The notes beneath the pieces are model-generated. The model was not told the origin of the DNA. It saw only the letters and a program-made list of their open reading frames with translations, and did not search any database. A stretch of DNA of 43,797 nt from Ignavibacteria bacterium (GTDB taxonomy: Bacteria > Bacteroidota > Ignavibacteria > Ignavibacteriales > Melioribacteraceae): contig JAAYAN010000212.1 in the NCBI GenBank assembly GCA_012719345.1, forward strand, positions 1-43,797, read 5' to 3'. The position numbers were made by a program, and so were the translations under genes. This document shows, piece after piece, positions 6,769-15,687 of the stretch (positions are counted from its first letter, which is position 1; each line of letters opens with the position of its first letter).

Positions 6769-6777
6769 TAACTTTGC
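6769..6777 (+). promoter_or_regulatory. Bacteroidetes-type -7 element for the hydrolase gene
   Basis: TAACTTTGC, identical to the element at 3896-3904, lies 26 bases before the TTG start at 6803. The spacing to the start codon is the same in both places. A clear -33 TTTG was not found. Confidence 0.5.
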
Positions 6778-6802
6778 GAAGTTAATAAATTTTTGGATTG
6801 TT

Positions 6803-8284
6803 TTGAGAACATTTTGTTTTTGGCTATTCTTATTCACATTCAGCATTAATGCTCAGGATAATTATCCTAAACGTGAAATGCGCGGAACCTGGCTTGCTAC
6901 AGTAGTTAATATAGACTGGCCTTCATCATCAAAATTATCCTCAACCGACCAGATTCTGGAATTAATAAACATTTTCGATAAACTTGATTCGGCTGGAATT
7001 AATACCGTTTTTTTTCAGGTAAGAACCGAATGCGATGCGCTTTATAACAGCAATTACGAACCTTGGTCTTATTGGCTTACCGGAAAACAAGGAAAAAATC
7101 CCGACCCTTATTTTGACCCTTTGGAAACTGCAATTGCATTAGCTCATTACCGCGGCATGGAACTTCACGCATGGTTAAATCCATACAGAGCAGTAAGAAA
7201 ATCCGGCGAATACGCTCTTTCAGGAAATCATATTTCAAAAACTCATCCCGACTGGATACTTTCATTCGGCGATCTTAAAATGCTTAATCCCGGAATTCCC
7301 GGAGTAACCGGATATATCAATGATATAATAAAGGATATTATCGAAAAATATGATGTTGATGGGATTCATTTTGACGACTATTTTTATCCTTATTCTCCAC
7401 AGATACAAAATCAGGATGCTGTAGTATTCAAACAATACGGAAAAAACTTTACGAATATTGATGACTGGCGGCGAAATAATATTAATTCGATGATAAGTAA
7501 GGTCAGCAAAACAATAAAATCACATAATCCGGCTATTAAATTCGGCGTAAGTCCTTTTGGAATAGTGGAAAATAAATACGCTGGGACAAAAGGATTTGAA
7601 TCGTATAATCAAATTTATTGCGACCCGCTAAATTGGATTGAAAATAATACAGTTGATTTTCTTACTCCCCAAGTTTATTGGGAATTCGGAAATAAAAATG
7701 CACCTTACGATAAACTCACAAAATGGTGGGCTGAAGTTACTTCTACGGTAAATTTATTTATCGGGCAATTTTCAAGCAAATATTCAGCAAAAGATTATAA
7801 AAATTATAAAAAAGAAATTCCCGATCAAATATTATTCAATAGAAAAATTGAAAATGTTGAAGGTCAGGTTTTATTCAGCGCAAAATCAATTTTTATGAAT
7901 TACGGCGGTTTATTCGATAATCTAAGAAACAATCTTTTCAAATATCCTGCTCTTATACCAGTAAGCAAAAATGCAGCCAGTATTCCGCCGCCTCTACCCC
8001 CTGTAAATTTAAGAATTGAGTCAACAAATAATAATTTTAATATTTGCTGGGATAATCCGGAAATAAGCAGCAGTCTTGAAATTCCGGCTTATTATGTTAT
8101 TTATGGATTCCGAAAAAATGAAATCCCTTCGGTGAATAATCCTGAAAATATTCTTGGAATTGTAAAAAGGATGAACAAAAACTGCTTTGCAATCAAAAAT
8201 CTGGGAATAAAAACTTTTATTATAACATCTTTGGACAGATATCAAAAAGAAAGTTCTGCAGATGCAATTATTAATGCGGAATAA
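6803..8284 (+). CDS. Secreted GHL10-type glycoside hydrolase-like protein (DUF187)
   Basis: A 493-residue exported protein. Residues 1-17 are a signal peptide. Residues about 24-340 are the TIM-barrel GHL10 domain: EMRGTWLATVVNIDWPSS, FQVRTECDALYNSNYEPWS, ELHAWLNPYRA, VDGIHFDDYFYPY, FGVSPFGI and DFLTPQVYWEF. These domains are thought to hydrolyse polysaccharide or peptidoglycan-like substrates. A Pro-rich linker (PPPLPP) near 395 leads to a fibronectin III-like C-terminal domain. The start is TTG at 6803; no in-frame ATG precedes the signal peptide. It stands alone between the phosphatase and the heme operon and has no T9SS tail. Confidence 0.82.
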   Translation: MRTFCFWLFLFTFSINAQDNYPKREMRGTWLATVVNIDWPSSSKLSSTDQILELINIFDKLDSAGINTVFFQVRTECDALYNSNYEPWSYWLTGKQGKNPDPYFDPLETAIALAHYRGMELHAWLNPYRAVRKSGEYALSGNHISKTHPDWILSFGDLKMLNPGIPGVTGYINDIIKDIIEKYDVDGIHFDDYFYPYSPQIQNQDAVVFKQYGKNFTNIDDWRRNNINSMISKVSKTIKSHNPAIKFGVSPFGIVENKYAGTKGFESYNQIYCDPLNWIENNTVDFLTPQVYWEFGNKNAPYDKLTKWWAEVTSTVNLFIGQFSSKYSAKDYKNYKKEIPDQILFNRKIENVEGQVLFSAKSIFMNYGGLFDNLRNNLFKYPALIPVSKNAASIPPPLPPVNLRIESTNNNFNICWDNPEISSSLEIPAYYVIYGFRKNEIPSVNNPENILGIVKRMNKNCFAIKNLGIKTFIITSLDRYQKESSADAIINAE

Positions 8285-8316
8285 CTTCGGAACTTTTATT
8301 TCAATTAAAATAATCT

Positions 8317-8324
8317 TAATTTTG
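8317..8324 (+). promoter_or_regulatory. Candidate promoter of the heme operon
   Basis: TAATTTTG fits the -7 element TAnnTTTG and lies 34 bases before the first heme-operon gene. No convincing -33 element was found. No other promoter-like site is obvious inside the tightly packed operon. Confidence 0.35.
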
Positions 8325-8358
8325 AGCTGATATTATTTATGCCGAGGTAATAATTGCA

Positions 8359-9183
8359 ATGATTTCAGCAATAAACTCTTTAAATACTGCTTTACCGTTT
8401 TTATATTTTTTCCTCTTTTTTTCTTACGGATATGAATTCATATCGGAAGAAAATAAATTCAGGAAAGCAAACCGTATATATCTGATTATTGTATTGATCA
8501 CTCATTTCTTTTATATAATTTCGCGAACTATAGAATTTAATCATCCTCCGATAACCGCAAAAGCCGAAATATTTACTATTATTGCGTTTTCAGTTGCATT
8601 AAGCTATTTACTGCTGGAAATATTTTCAAAAGTTTCGGGTACCGGAGTTTTTATTATTTTTATCTCTTTTCTTTTTCAGGTTTTCTCTTCCTTGTTTATT
8701 GAAGATCTTCTGGAAGTTCCTGATATTTTTAGAAACAAGCTTTTAGGAATTCACGTTGTAAGTGCTATACTAGGATACTCGGGATTTACAATTTCGGCAG
8801 TTTACGGAATTTTATATCTTATGCTTTACAAAGATATTAAAATAAGCAATTTCGGATTGATATTTAACAGACTGCCAAATTTAGAAACTTTAGAGCGTTT
8901 GAGTTTCATTTCTGCTGTAATCGGGTTTATGCTTCTTTCTCTGGCAATTGTTATTGGTCTTTTTTGGCTGCCTTGGGCTTTCCCGGATTTTAGCATTTGG
9001 GATCCCAAATTGCTTGTTTCGTTGTTAATCTGGATAATTTACGGATATGTTATTTTTGCAAAATGGTTTAATGATCTGCCTAGTAAAAAAGTTGTTTTGT
9101 ATTTAATTGCCGATTTCTGTTTCGTAATAATTTCGATGATACTTACTTCATTTTTTACCAAAAGCTTTCATTATTTCGGTTAA
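8359..9183 (+). CDS. HemX/CcsA-family cytochrome c assembly-type membrane protein
   Basis: A 274-residue integral membrane protein with about eight hydrophobic helices, matching the cytochrome c assembly (CcsA/HemX) family. Conserved features are H in ELFxxxHPP-like IEFNHPPITAKAEIF, LLGIHVVSAILGYSGF, and the late FSIWDPKLLVSLLIWIIYG segment with the WDPK motif. As the first gene before hemA it corresponds to HemX of other bacteria, which affects HemA levels. A CcsA role in heme export to apocytochromes is the alternative; the long WxWxxWGxxWxWDP haem-handling motif of true CcsA is reduced here. ATG at 8359; hemA follows after 16 bases. Confidence 0.8.
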   Translation: MISAINSLNTALPFLYFFLFFSYGYEFISEENKFRKANRIYLIIVLITHFFYIISRTIEFNHPPITAKAEIFTIIAFSVALSYLLLEIFSKVSGTGVFIIFISFLFQVFSSLFIEDLLEVPDIFRNKLLGIHVVSAILGYSGFTISAVYGILYLMLYKDIKISNFGLIFNRLPNLETLERLSFISAVIGFMLLSLAIVIGLFWLPWAFPDFSIWDPKLLVSLLIWIIYGYVIFAKWFNDLPSKKVVLYLIADFCFVIISMILTSFFTKSFHYFG

Positions 9184-9199
9184 AGGATTTTTATTATAG

Positions 9200-10486
9200 A
9201 TGGATCTTTTAGGAATTTCAATAAATCACAGGACTGCTGATATTTCTTTACGCGAAAAACTTTTTTGTTCGCCGGAAGAAATCAGAAATCTTATTCCCGA
9301 ATTAAAAAAAAATATCTTTTCCGAAGGAGTTGTTATTTCAACCTGCAACAGAACAGAAATTTTCGGAATCCCTGTTTCGGACAATATTTCTTATAGCGAT
9401 ATTCTGAATTTTATTAAAGACTGGAAAAAGATTAATGATATTACAGAAAAAAATATCGAACGTTATTTTTCGTGCAGCGCAGTAAAACATATTTTTAATG
9501 TAAGTGCCGGTATTGATTCTATGATTCCCGGGGACAGCCAGATTTTAGGCCAAGTAAAGGAAGCATTTACGATTTCTTCAGATAATAATTTTTCGGAATT
9601 ATTTATTAATCGTCTTTCGGATACGGCAATTAAAGTTGGGAAAAGAACAATCAGCGAAACCAAAATAGGCGAAGGAGCTGTTACAATAAGTTACGCGGCT
9701 GTTCAGGTAATCGGAAAAATATTTTCAAACCTCGATAAAAAATCGGCTCTGGTAATCGGCGCGGGACAAACCGCAAGTCTTGCTGCAAATCATCTTAAAG
9801 ATAAGAATATTGGTAAAATCTTCATAACAAACAGAACCTTGGCAAATTCAATAATTCTGGCGGATAAAACAGGAGCAGTAACAATCCCTTTCGAAGAATT
9901 CAAGTTACACCTTCATAAATTTGATATAATAATCAGTGCAACCTCCTCACCCGGTTTTCTCCTTTCGGAAAAAGAAATTAAAGAGTCGATGATAAAAAGG
10001 CGGAATAATCCGGTTTGCATTATGGATATTGCCCTTCCCCGCGATATTTCCCCCGAAGCCAGGGATATTGAATACGTTTTTTATAATGATATCGATTCAT
10101 TAAAAAATATTGTTGACGAAAACATAAAAAGACGTAAAACTGAAATAATCAAAATCGATAATATTATAATGGAAGAAATGATTTCATTTCATAATTGGTG
10201 CAATAATCTGAATATTGTGCCGGCTATTAAATTATTGCGCGAGTTTTTCGAAGATATAGGCAACGATGAATTAAATAAAATAAAAAATAAAGTTACCGAA
10301 GACGACTATATTAAATTGGAAGCTATGACAAAAAGACTTATCGGAAGACTTCTTCATAATCCAACTATGAAGTTGAAAAGCATTTCTGAGTCGTCCTTAA
10401 GCGAACAAGAAAAGCTTAAAGAGACTGCAATTATTAAAGAAATTTTCGGACTTAATGGAAAAATTGAAAATAAAGCATTAAATTAG
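9200..10486 (+). CDS. hemA: Glutamyl-tRNA reductase
   Basis: Reduces glutamyl-tRNA(Glu) with NADPH to glutamate-1-semialdehyde, the committed step of the C5 tetrapyrrole pathway. The 428 residues show the catalytic Cys49 in ISTCNRTEIF, the SMIPGDSQILGQVKEAF signature, a Rossmann NADPH site (ALVIGAGQTASLAANHL) with ITNRT, and the C-terminal dimerisation helices with RLLHNPTMKL. Length is normal. It is the second gene of the operon. By family knowledge HemA is the main control point, through heme and proteolysis; HemX just upstream is a known partner. Confidence 0.96.
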   Translation: MDLLGISINHRTADISLREKLFCSPEEIRNLIPELKKNIFSEGVVISTCNRTEIFGIPVSDNISYSDILNFIKDWKKINDITEKNIERYFSCSAVKHIFNVSAGIDSMIPGDSQILGQVKEAFTISSDNNFSELFINRLSDTAIKVGKRTISETKIGEGAVTISYAAVQVIGKIFSNLDKKSALVIGAGQTASLAANHLKDKNIGKIFITNRTLANSIILADKTGAVTIPFEEFKLHLHKFDIIISATSSPGFLLSEKEIKESMIKRRNNPVCIMDIALPRDISPEARDIEYVFYNDIDSLKNIVDENIKRRKTEIIKIDNIIMEEMISFHNWCNNLNIVPAIKLLREFFEDIGNDELNKIKNKVTEDDYIKLEAMTKRLIGRLLHNPTMKLKSISESSLSEQEKLKETAIIKEIFGLNGKIENKALN

Positions 10487-10516
10487 CATTGCTTTTTAGA
10501 ACTATAGGGGTTCAAA

Positions 10517-11473
10517 TTGTCGGATAAAACGAAAATTATTATTGGTTCACGCGGAAGCGCCTTAGCGCTTTGGCAATCGAATTTTATAAAGAAAGAAATT
10601 GAAAACGCTAATCCCGATGTTGAAATTGAAATTCAACTGATAAAAACAATGGGAGATAACATACTTGATGTTCCGCTTGCTAAAATAGGAGATAAGGGAC
10701 TTTTTACTAAAGAACTTGAAAATGAGCTGCTAGCTGGCAATATTGATATTGCAGTGCACAGTCTCAAAGATTTACCAACTGATCTCCCGAAAGGTTTAAA
10801 ATTAGCGGCTGTAACAAAAAGGCACAACTGCGAAGATGTATTAATTACAAAAAATGCAGGAACGGCAATAGAAACCTTACCCCAGGGAGCAACAGTCGGT
10901 ACAGGATCCCTTAGAAGAAAATGCCAGATTAAATCTATAAGACCGGATTTAAATGTTGTTGATTTAAGGGGGAATGTCCCAACAAGAATCAAAAAGTTCC
11001 TTCAATCAGACTGGGAAGCAATAATCTTAGCGCGCGCCGGCGTAGAAAGATTAAATATGGAAAAGTACATCAGCTCTGTTATCAGTGTTGATCAGATACT
11101 ACCGGCTGTAGGACAAGGAGCTTTGGGGATTGAAATAAAGAAAACCAATAAAGCGGTTGAAAAGATACTTAAATCAATTCACGATGATGAAACTTTTGCA
11201 GCCGTTACAGCAGAACGAGCTTTTCTGAAAGCGTTAGACGGCGGATGTCAGGTTCCAATAGGCGCATACGCCCAGGTACGCCCCACGGGACTTTTTATGG
11301 AAGGTTTGGTAGGAAGCATAGAAGGGGATAAAATATTTCGCAGTAAGATGCGCGGAAGTAAGAAAGAAGCTGAAAAATTAGGTAAAAATCTTGCTGAAGA
11401 ATTACTGAACGCAGGTGCAAAAGAAATATTATCAGAAATTTATAATCCGGTTCCTTCAGAAAAAAGTGTTTAG
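10517..11473 (+). CDS. hemC: Porphobilinogen deaminase (hydroxymethylbilane synthase)
   Basis: Joins four porphobilinogens into hydroxymethylbilane. The 318 residues contain IIIGSRGSALALWQ at the start, catalytic Asp85 in HSLKDLPTDLP, GTGSLRRKCQI, and Cys244 (ALDGGCQVPIGAYA), which carries the dipyrromethane cofactor. Translation starts with TTG at 10517, seven bases after a good AGGGG site; there is no better ATG. The 3' end overlaps the likely GTG start of hemD by eight bases. Confidence 0.95.
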   Translation: MSDKTKIIIGSRGSALALWQSNFIKKEIENANPDVEIEIQLIKTMGDNILDVPLAKIGDKGLFTKELENELLAGNIDIAVHSLKDLPTDLPKGLKLAAVTKRHNCEDVLITKNAGTAIETLPQGATVGTGSLRRKCQIKSIRPDLNVVDLRGNVPTRIKKFLQSDWEAIILARAGVERLNMEKYISSVISVDQILPAVGQGALGIEIKKTNKAVEKILKSIHDDETFAAVTAERAFLKALDGGCQVPIGAYAQVRPTGLFMEGLVGSIEGDKIFRSKMRGSKKEAEKLGKNLAEELLNAGAKEILSEIYNPVPSEKSV

Positions 11474-12251
11474 CAGCAAACATCAAAAATGTATGCTTTT
11501 AACGCATGGTGAATGCGACTTCGATTTTTTTTCGCAATCAGTTTTAAATTCCGGAATAAGGCTGCTACATTTTCCTGTAATTAAAATAAATGAAATTGTA
11601 AACAAGCTTTTCCCCTTTTCAAGTATATCCGAATTAAACAAATTTGATATAATTATTTTAACTTCTGTAAATGCTTCAAAGATTTTCATTTCAAAAATCA
11701 ACGATGCACGTTTTGATCTTAGTAAATTAACACCGGTTTTTGCTGCAGTGGGAGAACGGACTTCAGAATTCTGCAAAAAGAATAAAATTAACATTTCAAT
11801 TTCGCCCAAAAGCGATTTCAGCGGCGAAGGTCTTTTTGATGAGTTAAAAAAGATAAATCTTCTAAATAAAAATATCCTCATCCCCTGTTCTAAACTCTCG
11901 AGAACATTTCTGCCAGATAAATTGAAAGAAAGCGGTGCATTTGTAGAAGTTGTACATACTTATGATATTGATTTGCCCGATAAAAACATTATTGATGAAG
12001 CAAGTAATCTTATAAAAATTTATCCTCCTGATGTTTATATGTTTACCAGTCCTTCAACTTTTTGTAACTTTGTAAAAATATTAAAAATCGATGATGTGAA
12101 AACCTATTTTTCCGCTTCAGCTATTGCTGCTATCGGAAAAGTAACTAAAGAAGCGATAGAAAATTTTGGCGTTGAAGTAAAAATAGTTCCGGAATTTTCG
12201 ACTGTTGATGAACTTATTAAAGTTTCTGAACGCTTTCTATTAGAAAATTAG
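11466..12251 (+). CDS. hemD: Uroporphyrinogen-III synthase
   Basis: Closes and inverts ring D of hydroxymethylbilane to give uroporphyrinogen III. The protein is poorly conserved, as is usual for HemD, but shows the two-lobe pattern: MLLTHGE near the start, DIIILTSVNASKIF, VFAAVGERTSEF, ILIPCSKLSRTFLPDKLKESGAFVE (split by function, not a motif of known catalysis), VYMFTSPSTFCNFV and AIAAIGKVTKEAIE. The start is uncertain. GTG at 11466 gives a sensible lead into the first strand and overlaps hemC; ATG at 11493 would leave only two residues before LLTHG; the open frame extends back to 11415. Position between hemC and hemE confirms identity. Confidence 0.87.
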   Translation: MFSSKHQKCMLLTHGECDFDFFSQSVLNSGIRLLHFPVIKINEIVNKLFPFSSISELNKFDIIILTSVNASKIFISKINDARFDLSKLTPVFAAVGERTSEFCKKNKINISISPKSDFSGEGLFDELKKINLLNKNILIPCSKLSRTFLPDKLKESGAFVEVVHTYDIDLPDKNIIDEASNLIKIYPPDVYMFTSPSTFCNFVKILKIDDVKTYFSASAIAAIGKVTKEAIENFGVEVKIVPEFSTVDELIKVSERFLLEN

Positions 12252-12275
12252 ATGTAGGATTATTGCGGAGGTAAT

Positions 12276-13334
12276 TTGAAAATCCTAAAAAATGATATTT
12301 TTATAAAAGCCTGCAAAAGAAAGCCGGTTGAAAGAACACCAATTTGGGTAATGCGTCAAGCAGGAAGATATTTGCCCGAATACAGAGAAATCAGAAAGAA
12401 ATATGATTTTCTCACAATGTGTAAAACCCCTGAACTTGCATCCGAAGTTACTATTCAGCCTGTTAATTTAATAAATATAGATGCTGCTATTTTATTTTCG
12501 GATATCCTTGTTATTCCCGAAGCGATGGGTTTGGAACTTAAAATACTTGAAAACAAAGGTCCGGTTTTCTTAAATCCGGTTAGAGATAAAAATGATTTTT
12601 TAAATCTTAAAAAGATTAATCCTTTTAAAGACTTAAAATACGTACTCGATTCAATTACAATTACAAAAAACATTTTGAACGGAGAAGTCCCTTTAATTGG
12701 ATTCAGCGGATCGCCTTGGACTTTGCTTACTTATATGATTGAAGGCGGAAGTTCTAAAAATTTCGGAAAAGTAAAAAAACTTATCTATGATGAACCGGAT
12801 TTTGCACATCTTATTCTGGATTTTCTTGCTGATGCTGTTACTGATTATTTAAATGCAAAAATTGAAACGGGAGTTGATGCAGTCCAGATTTTTGATACCT
12901 GGGGAGGGATTCTTTCCCCCGATATGTTTAACGAATTCTCACTGAATTATATAAAAAAGATTATATCGGGTATTAAAATAAAAGATAAGCCTGTAATTGT
13001 TTTTTCAAAAGGAGCTTATTTTGCTTTAGAAAATATTGCTGAATCCGGAGCTGATGTTATTGGTCTCGATTGGACTTCGGATATCGGAAATGTTAGAAAA
13101 AGAATCGGAGAAAAAGCAGCTCTTCAGGGAAATCTTGATCCGGCAGTGCTTTATGCAAGTATCGATAAAATCAGGAAGGAAGCTTCTAAAATTATTGATT
13201 CATTTGGATATGGTTCCGGACATATATTTAATCTCGGACACGGAATTCACCCGGATACAAATCCTGATAATTTAAAAGAGCTGGTTCGTTTTGTTAAACA
13301 ATACAGCGTAAAATATCATAAAAGCGAAAACTAA
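12276..13334 (+). CDS. hemE: Uroporphyrinogen decarboxylase
   Basis: Removes four carboxyls from uroporphyrinogen III to give coproporphyrinogen III. 352 residues with the N-terminal signature PIWVMRQAGRYLPEYRE, then GFSGSPWTLLTYMIEGG, VQIFDTWGGIL, LDWTSDIGNVR, LQGNLDPAVLY and FNLGHGIHPDTNP. Length is normal. The start is TTG at 12276 after a strong GCGGAGG site. hemN follows after a single base, so the two are probably translationally coupled. Confidence 0.96.
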   Translation: MKILKNDIFIKACKRKPVERTPIWVMRQAGRYLPEYREIRKKYDFLTMCKTPELASEVTIQPVNLINIDAAILFSDILVIPEAMGLELKILENKGPVFLNPVRDKNDFLNLKKINPFKDLKYVLDSITITKNILNGEVPLIGFSGSPWTLLTYMIEGGSSKNFGKVKKLIYDEPDFAHLILDFLADAVTDYLNAKIETGVDAVQIFDTWGGILSPDMFNEFSLNYIKKIISGIKIKDKPVIVFSKGAYFALENIAESGADVIGLDWTSDIGNVRKRIGEKAALQGNLDPAVLYASIDKIRKEASKIIDSFGYGSGHIFNLGHGIHPDTNPDNLKELVRFVKQYSVKYHKSEN

Positions 13335-13335
13335 A

Positions 13336-14712
13336 ATGTTTGGAATTGACGTTAAACTTATAAACAAATACGATAAACCCGGTCCCCGTTATACAAGTTA
13401 TCCTACAGCACCTCAATTTACCGAGGGATTTACTGCAAGCAATCTTTTGGAAGAAATCAAAAGCACTAATTCGGGGAATAATCTTAAAGATATTTCTCTC
13501 TATTTTCATCTGCCGTTTTGCGATACTCTTTGTTATTTTTGCGGCTGCAATATGATAGTAACACGCAACCGTGATAGAATATCGAAGTATTTAGAATATT
13601 TGGAAAAGGAAATAGACATTTATTCCGATCTTATAAATCCTTCGCGCAAAATTAAACAGCTGCATTGGGGAGGCGGCACACCTACTCATTTAACACCCGA
13701 TGAAATTCGCAATCTTGCCAGTGTTATTAAACAAAAATTTAATTTTGATGATAATGCTGAAGCAAGCTGTGAAATTGATCCCCGAGAATTAAGTTTCGAG
13801 CATCTTCTTGCATTGAGAAATTCAGGCTTTAACCGTATTAGTATGGGCGTTCAGGATTTTAATCCGCTTGTACAAAAAACCGTTAACAGGATTCAGCCTG
13901 AAGAATTGACCTTTAAAGTTATTAGTTGGATTAAAGATTTGAAATTCTCAAGTTTTAATCTCGACTTGATGTACGGACTTCCGCATCAAACTGTTGACAG
14001 TTTCGGAGACAGCATAAAAAAGATAATTGAACTTGAACCTGACAGAGTTGCCTTGTTTAATTATGCTCATGTTCCTTGGATGAAAAAGCATATGGAGCTT
14101 ATAAATGTGGAAGATATTCCTAACCCGGCTGAAAAACTTGCAATTCTTGAAATGTCGATTAATGAACTTACTTCTGCCGGATATGTTTTTATCGGAATGG
14201 ATCATTTTGCTAAACCCAGTGACGAACTTGCAATTGCACTGAAAGAAAAAAGACTTTATAGAAATTTTCAGGGTTATAGCACTCATTCTGAACTTGATTT
14301 ATTTGCTCTCGGTATCACAAGCATAAGTCAGATAGGAAAAACATATTCGCAAAATGTTAAAACGGAAAATGAATATTTTAATTGTCTTGATACAGGTATT
14401 TTACCTGTTTTGAAAGGTTACAGTCTTAACGAAGATGATATGTGCCGTAAAAAAGTTATTATGAAACTTATGTGCGATTTTGAATTGGATTTTTCGAAAA
14501 TTGAAAATGAATTTAAAATTAACTTTGAAGATTATTTTTCAAAAAACTTAGAAAATCTTTCGGAAATGATTAATGATAATCTTCTTAAAATTGAAAACAG
14601 AAAAATAATTATTACTGAAAAAGGCAGACTGCTGATCCGGAATATTGCAATGAATTTTGACGGTTTTATTGAACGAAACCATGATTCTGCCCGTTATTCC
14701 AGAACAGTATGA
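13336..14712 (+). CDS. hemN: Oxygen-independent coproporphyrinogen III dehydrogenase
   Basis: A radical-SAM enzyme that converts coproporphyrinogen III to protoporphyrinogen IX without oxygen. The 458 residues have the cluster-binding C62-x3-C66-x2-C69 followed by GCN (PFCDTLCYFCGCN), LHWGGGTPTHL, ISMGVQDF, LDLMYGLPHQT and the full C-terminal HemN domain with GIGMDHFAKP-like FIGMDHFAKPSDELAIA. The length and the N-terminal RYTSYPTA segment identify true HemN rather than the shorter HemW. It implies heme can be made under anoxic conditions. Confidence 0.95.
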   Translation: MFGIDVKLINKYDKPGPRYTSYPTAPQFTEGFTASNLLEEIKSTNSGNNLKDISLYFHLPFCDTLCYFCGCNMIVTRNRDRISKYLEYLEKEIDIYSDLINPSRKIKQLHWGGGTPTHLTPDEIRNLASVIKQKFNFDDNAEASCEIDPRELSFEHLLALRNSGFNRISMGVQDFNPLVQKTVNRIQPEELTFKVISWIKDLKFSSFNLDLMYGLPHQTVDSFGDSIKKIIELEPDRVALFNYAHVPWMKKHMELINVEDIPNPAEKLAILEMSINELTSAGYVFIGMDHFAKPSDELAIALKEKRLYRNFQGYSTHSELDLFALGITSISQIGKTYSQNVKTENEYFNCLDTGILPVLKGYSLNEDDMCRKKVIMKLMCDFELDFSKIENEFKINFEDYFSKNLENLSEMINDNLLKIENRKIIITEKGRLLIRNIAMNFDGFIERNHDSARYSRTV

Positions 14713-14727
14713 AATGAAAGGGGAAAA

Positions 14728-15684
14728 ATGAAAGCGGCAGTAGTTTTATTGAATCTTGGAGGCCCCGATTCTCTTGAAGCGGTTGAACCTTTTTTATATA
14801 ATCTTTTTTGCGACCGTGACATTTTTAAAATTCCAATCGGACAGAAACTATTTGCAAGAATAATTTCTAAGCGCCGGGCTCCTATTGTAAAGGAAGAATA
14901 CGAACTAATCGGAGGAAAATCTCCTATAAATGAATGGACTGAAATACAGCGTAAAATGCTTGAAAAAGAGTTAAAAAAAAATGATACTGAAATAGATGTA
15001 TTTTCTGCAATGCGTTACTGGCACCCTTTATCTAAAGAAACCGCAGAAAAAATGGAGCGCAAGAATTATGAGAAAATTATTCTTCTTCCATTATATCCCC
15101 ACTTTTCTGTAAGCACAACCGGTTCTTCTTTTAATGAATGGAAACGTGTTTACAAAGGTGATAAAAGCAAAATAGTATACGTTAACAATTATTTTGATGA
15201 AGATGATTATATTAAATCCTTAAACGAAAGAATCGAGGAATCCTTAGTTGAATTTCCTGAAGAAAAACGAAACGATGTACAACTCATTTTCAGCGCTCAT
15301 GGAACTCCCGTTAGTATGGTAAAAAAAGGAGATCCTTACAGTATTCAAATTCAAAAAACAGTTAATAAAGTTATGGAATTAAGAAATTTTACAAATGGTC
15401 ATCATTTGTGTTTTCAAAGCAAGGTAGGTCCGGTTAAATGGCTTGAACCTTCCACAGAAAATATGATTAAACAACTTGCAGGAAGAGGATTGAAAAACCT
15501 TCTGATTATTCCAATCAGTTTTATTTCGGATCACGTTGAAACGCTTTTTGAACTTGATATTGAATACCGTAAAGCTGCCGATAAATGCGGTATTGAAAAT
15601 TATGTTGTAATGAAAGGATTAAACGATTCCAGAACTTTTATTTCGGCATTAAAAAACATTGCACTCACATATTTAAAACAATAA
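14728..15684 (+). CDS. hemH: Ferrochelatase
   Basis: Inserts Fe2+ into the porphyrin. 318 residues with VVLLNLGGPDSLEAVEPFL at the start, RYWHPLSKET, LLPLYPHFSVSTTGSSF, the active-site His in FSAHGTPVSMVKKGDPY, and FQSKVGPVKWLEPST and SFISDHVETLFELDIEY with the catalytic Glu region. AAAGGGG precedes ATG. Because hemN is present, the substrate should be protoporphyrin IX (classical route) rather than coproporphyrin III. hemG follows after three bases. Confidence 0.95.
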   Translation: MKAAVVLLNLGGPDSLEAVEPFLYNLFCDRDIFKIPIGQKLFARIISKRRAPIVKEEYELIGGKSPINEWTEIQRKMLEKELKKNDTEIDVFSAMRYWHPLSKETAEKMERKNYEKIILLPLYPHFSVSTTGSSFNEWKRVYKGDKSKIVYVNNYFDEDDYIKSLNERIEESLVEFPEEKRNDVQLIFSAHGTPVSMVKKGDPYSIQIQKTVNKVMELRNFTNGHHLCFQSKVGPVKWLEPSTENMIKQLAGRGLKNLLIIPISFISDHVETLFELDIEYRKAADKCGIENYVVMKGLNDSRTFISALKNIALTYLKQ

Positions 15685-15687
15685 TTT

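Noticed and set aside
11415-11465. Extended N-terminus of hemD
   Set aside because: It lies entirely inside hemC in another frame, and HemD proteins begin shortly before the LLT strand.
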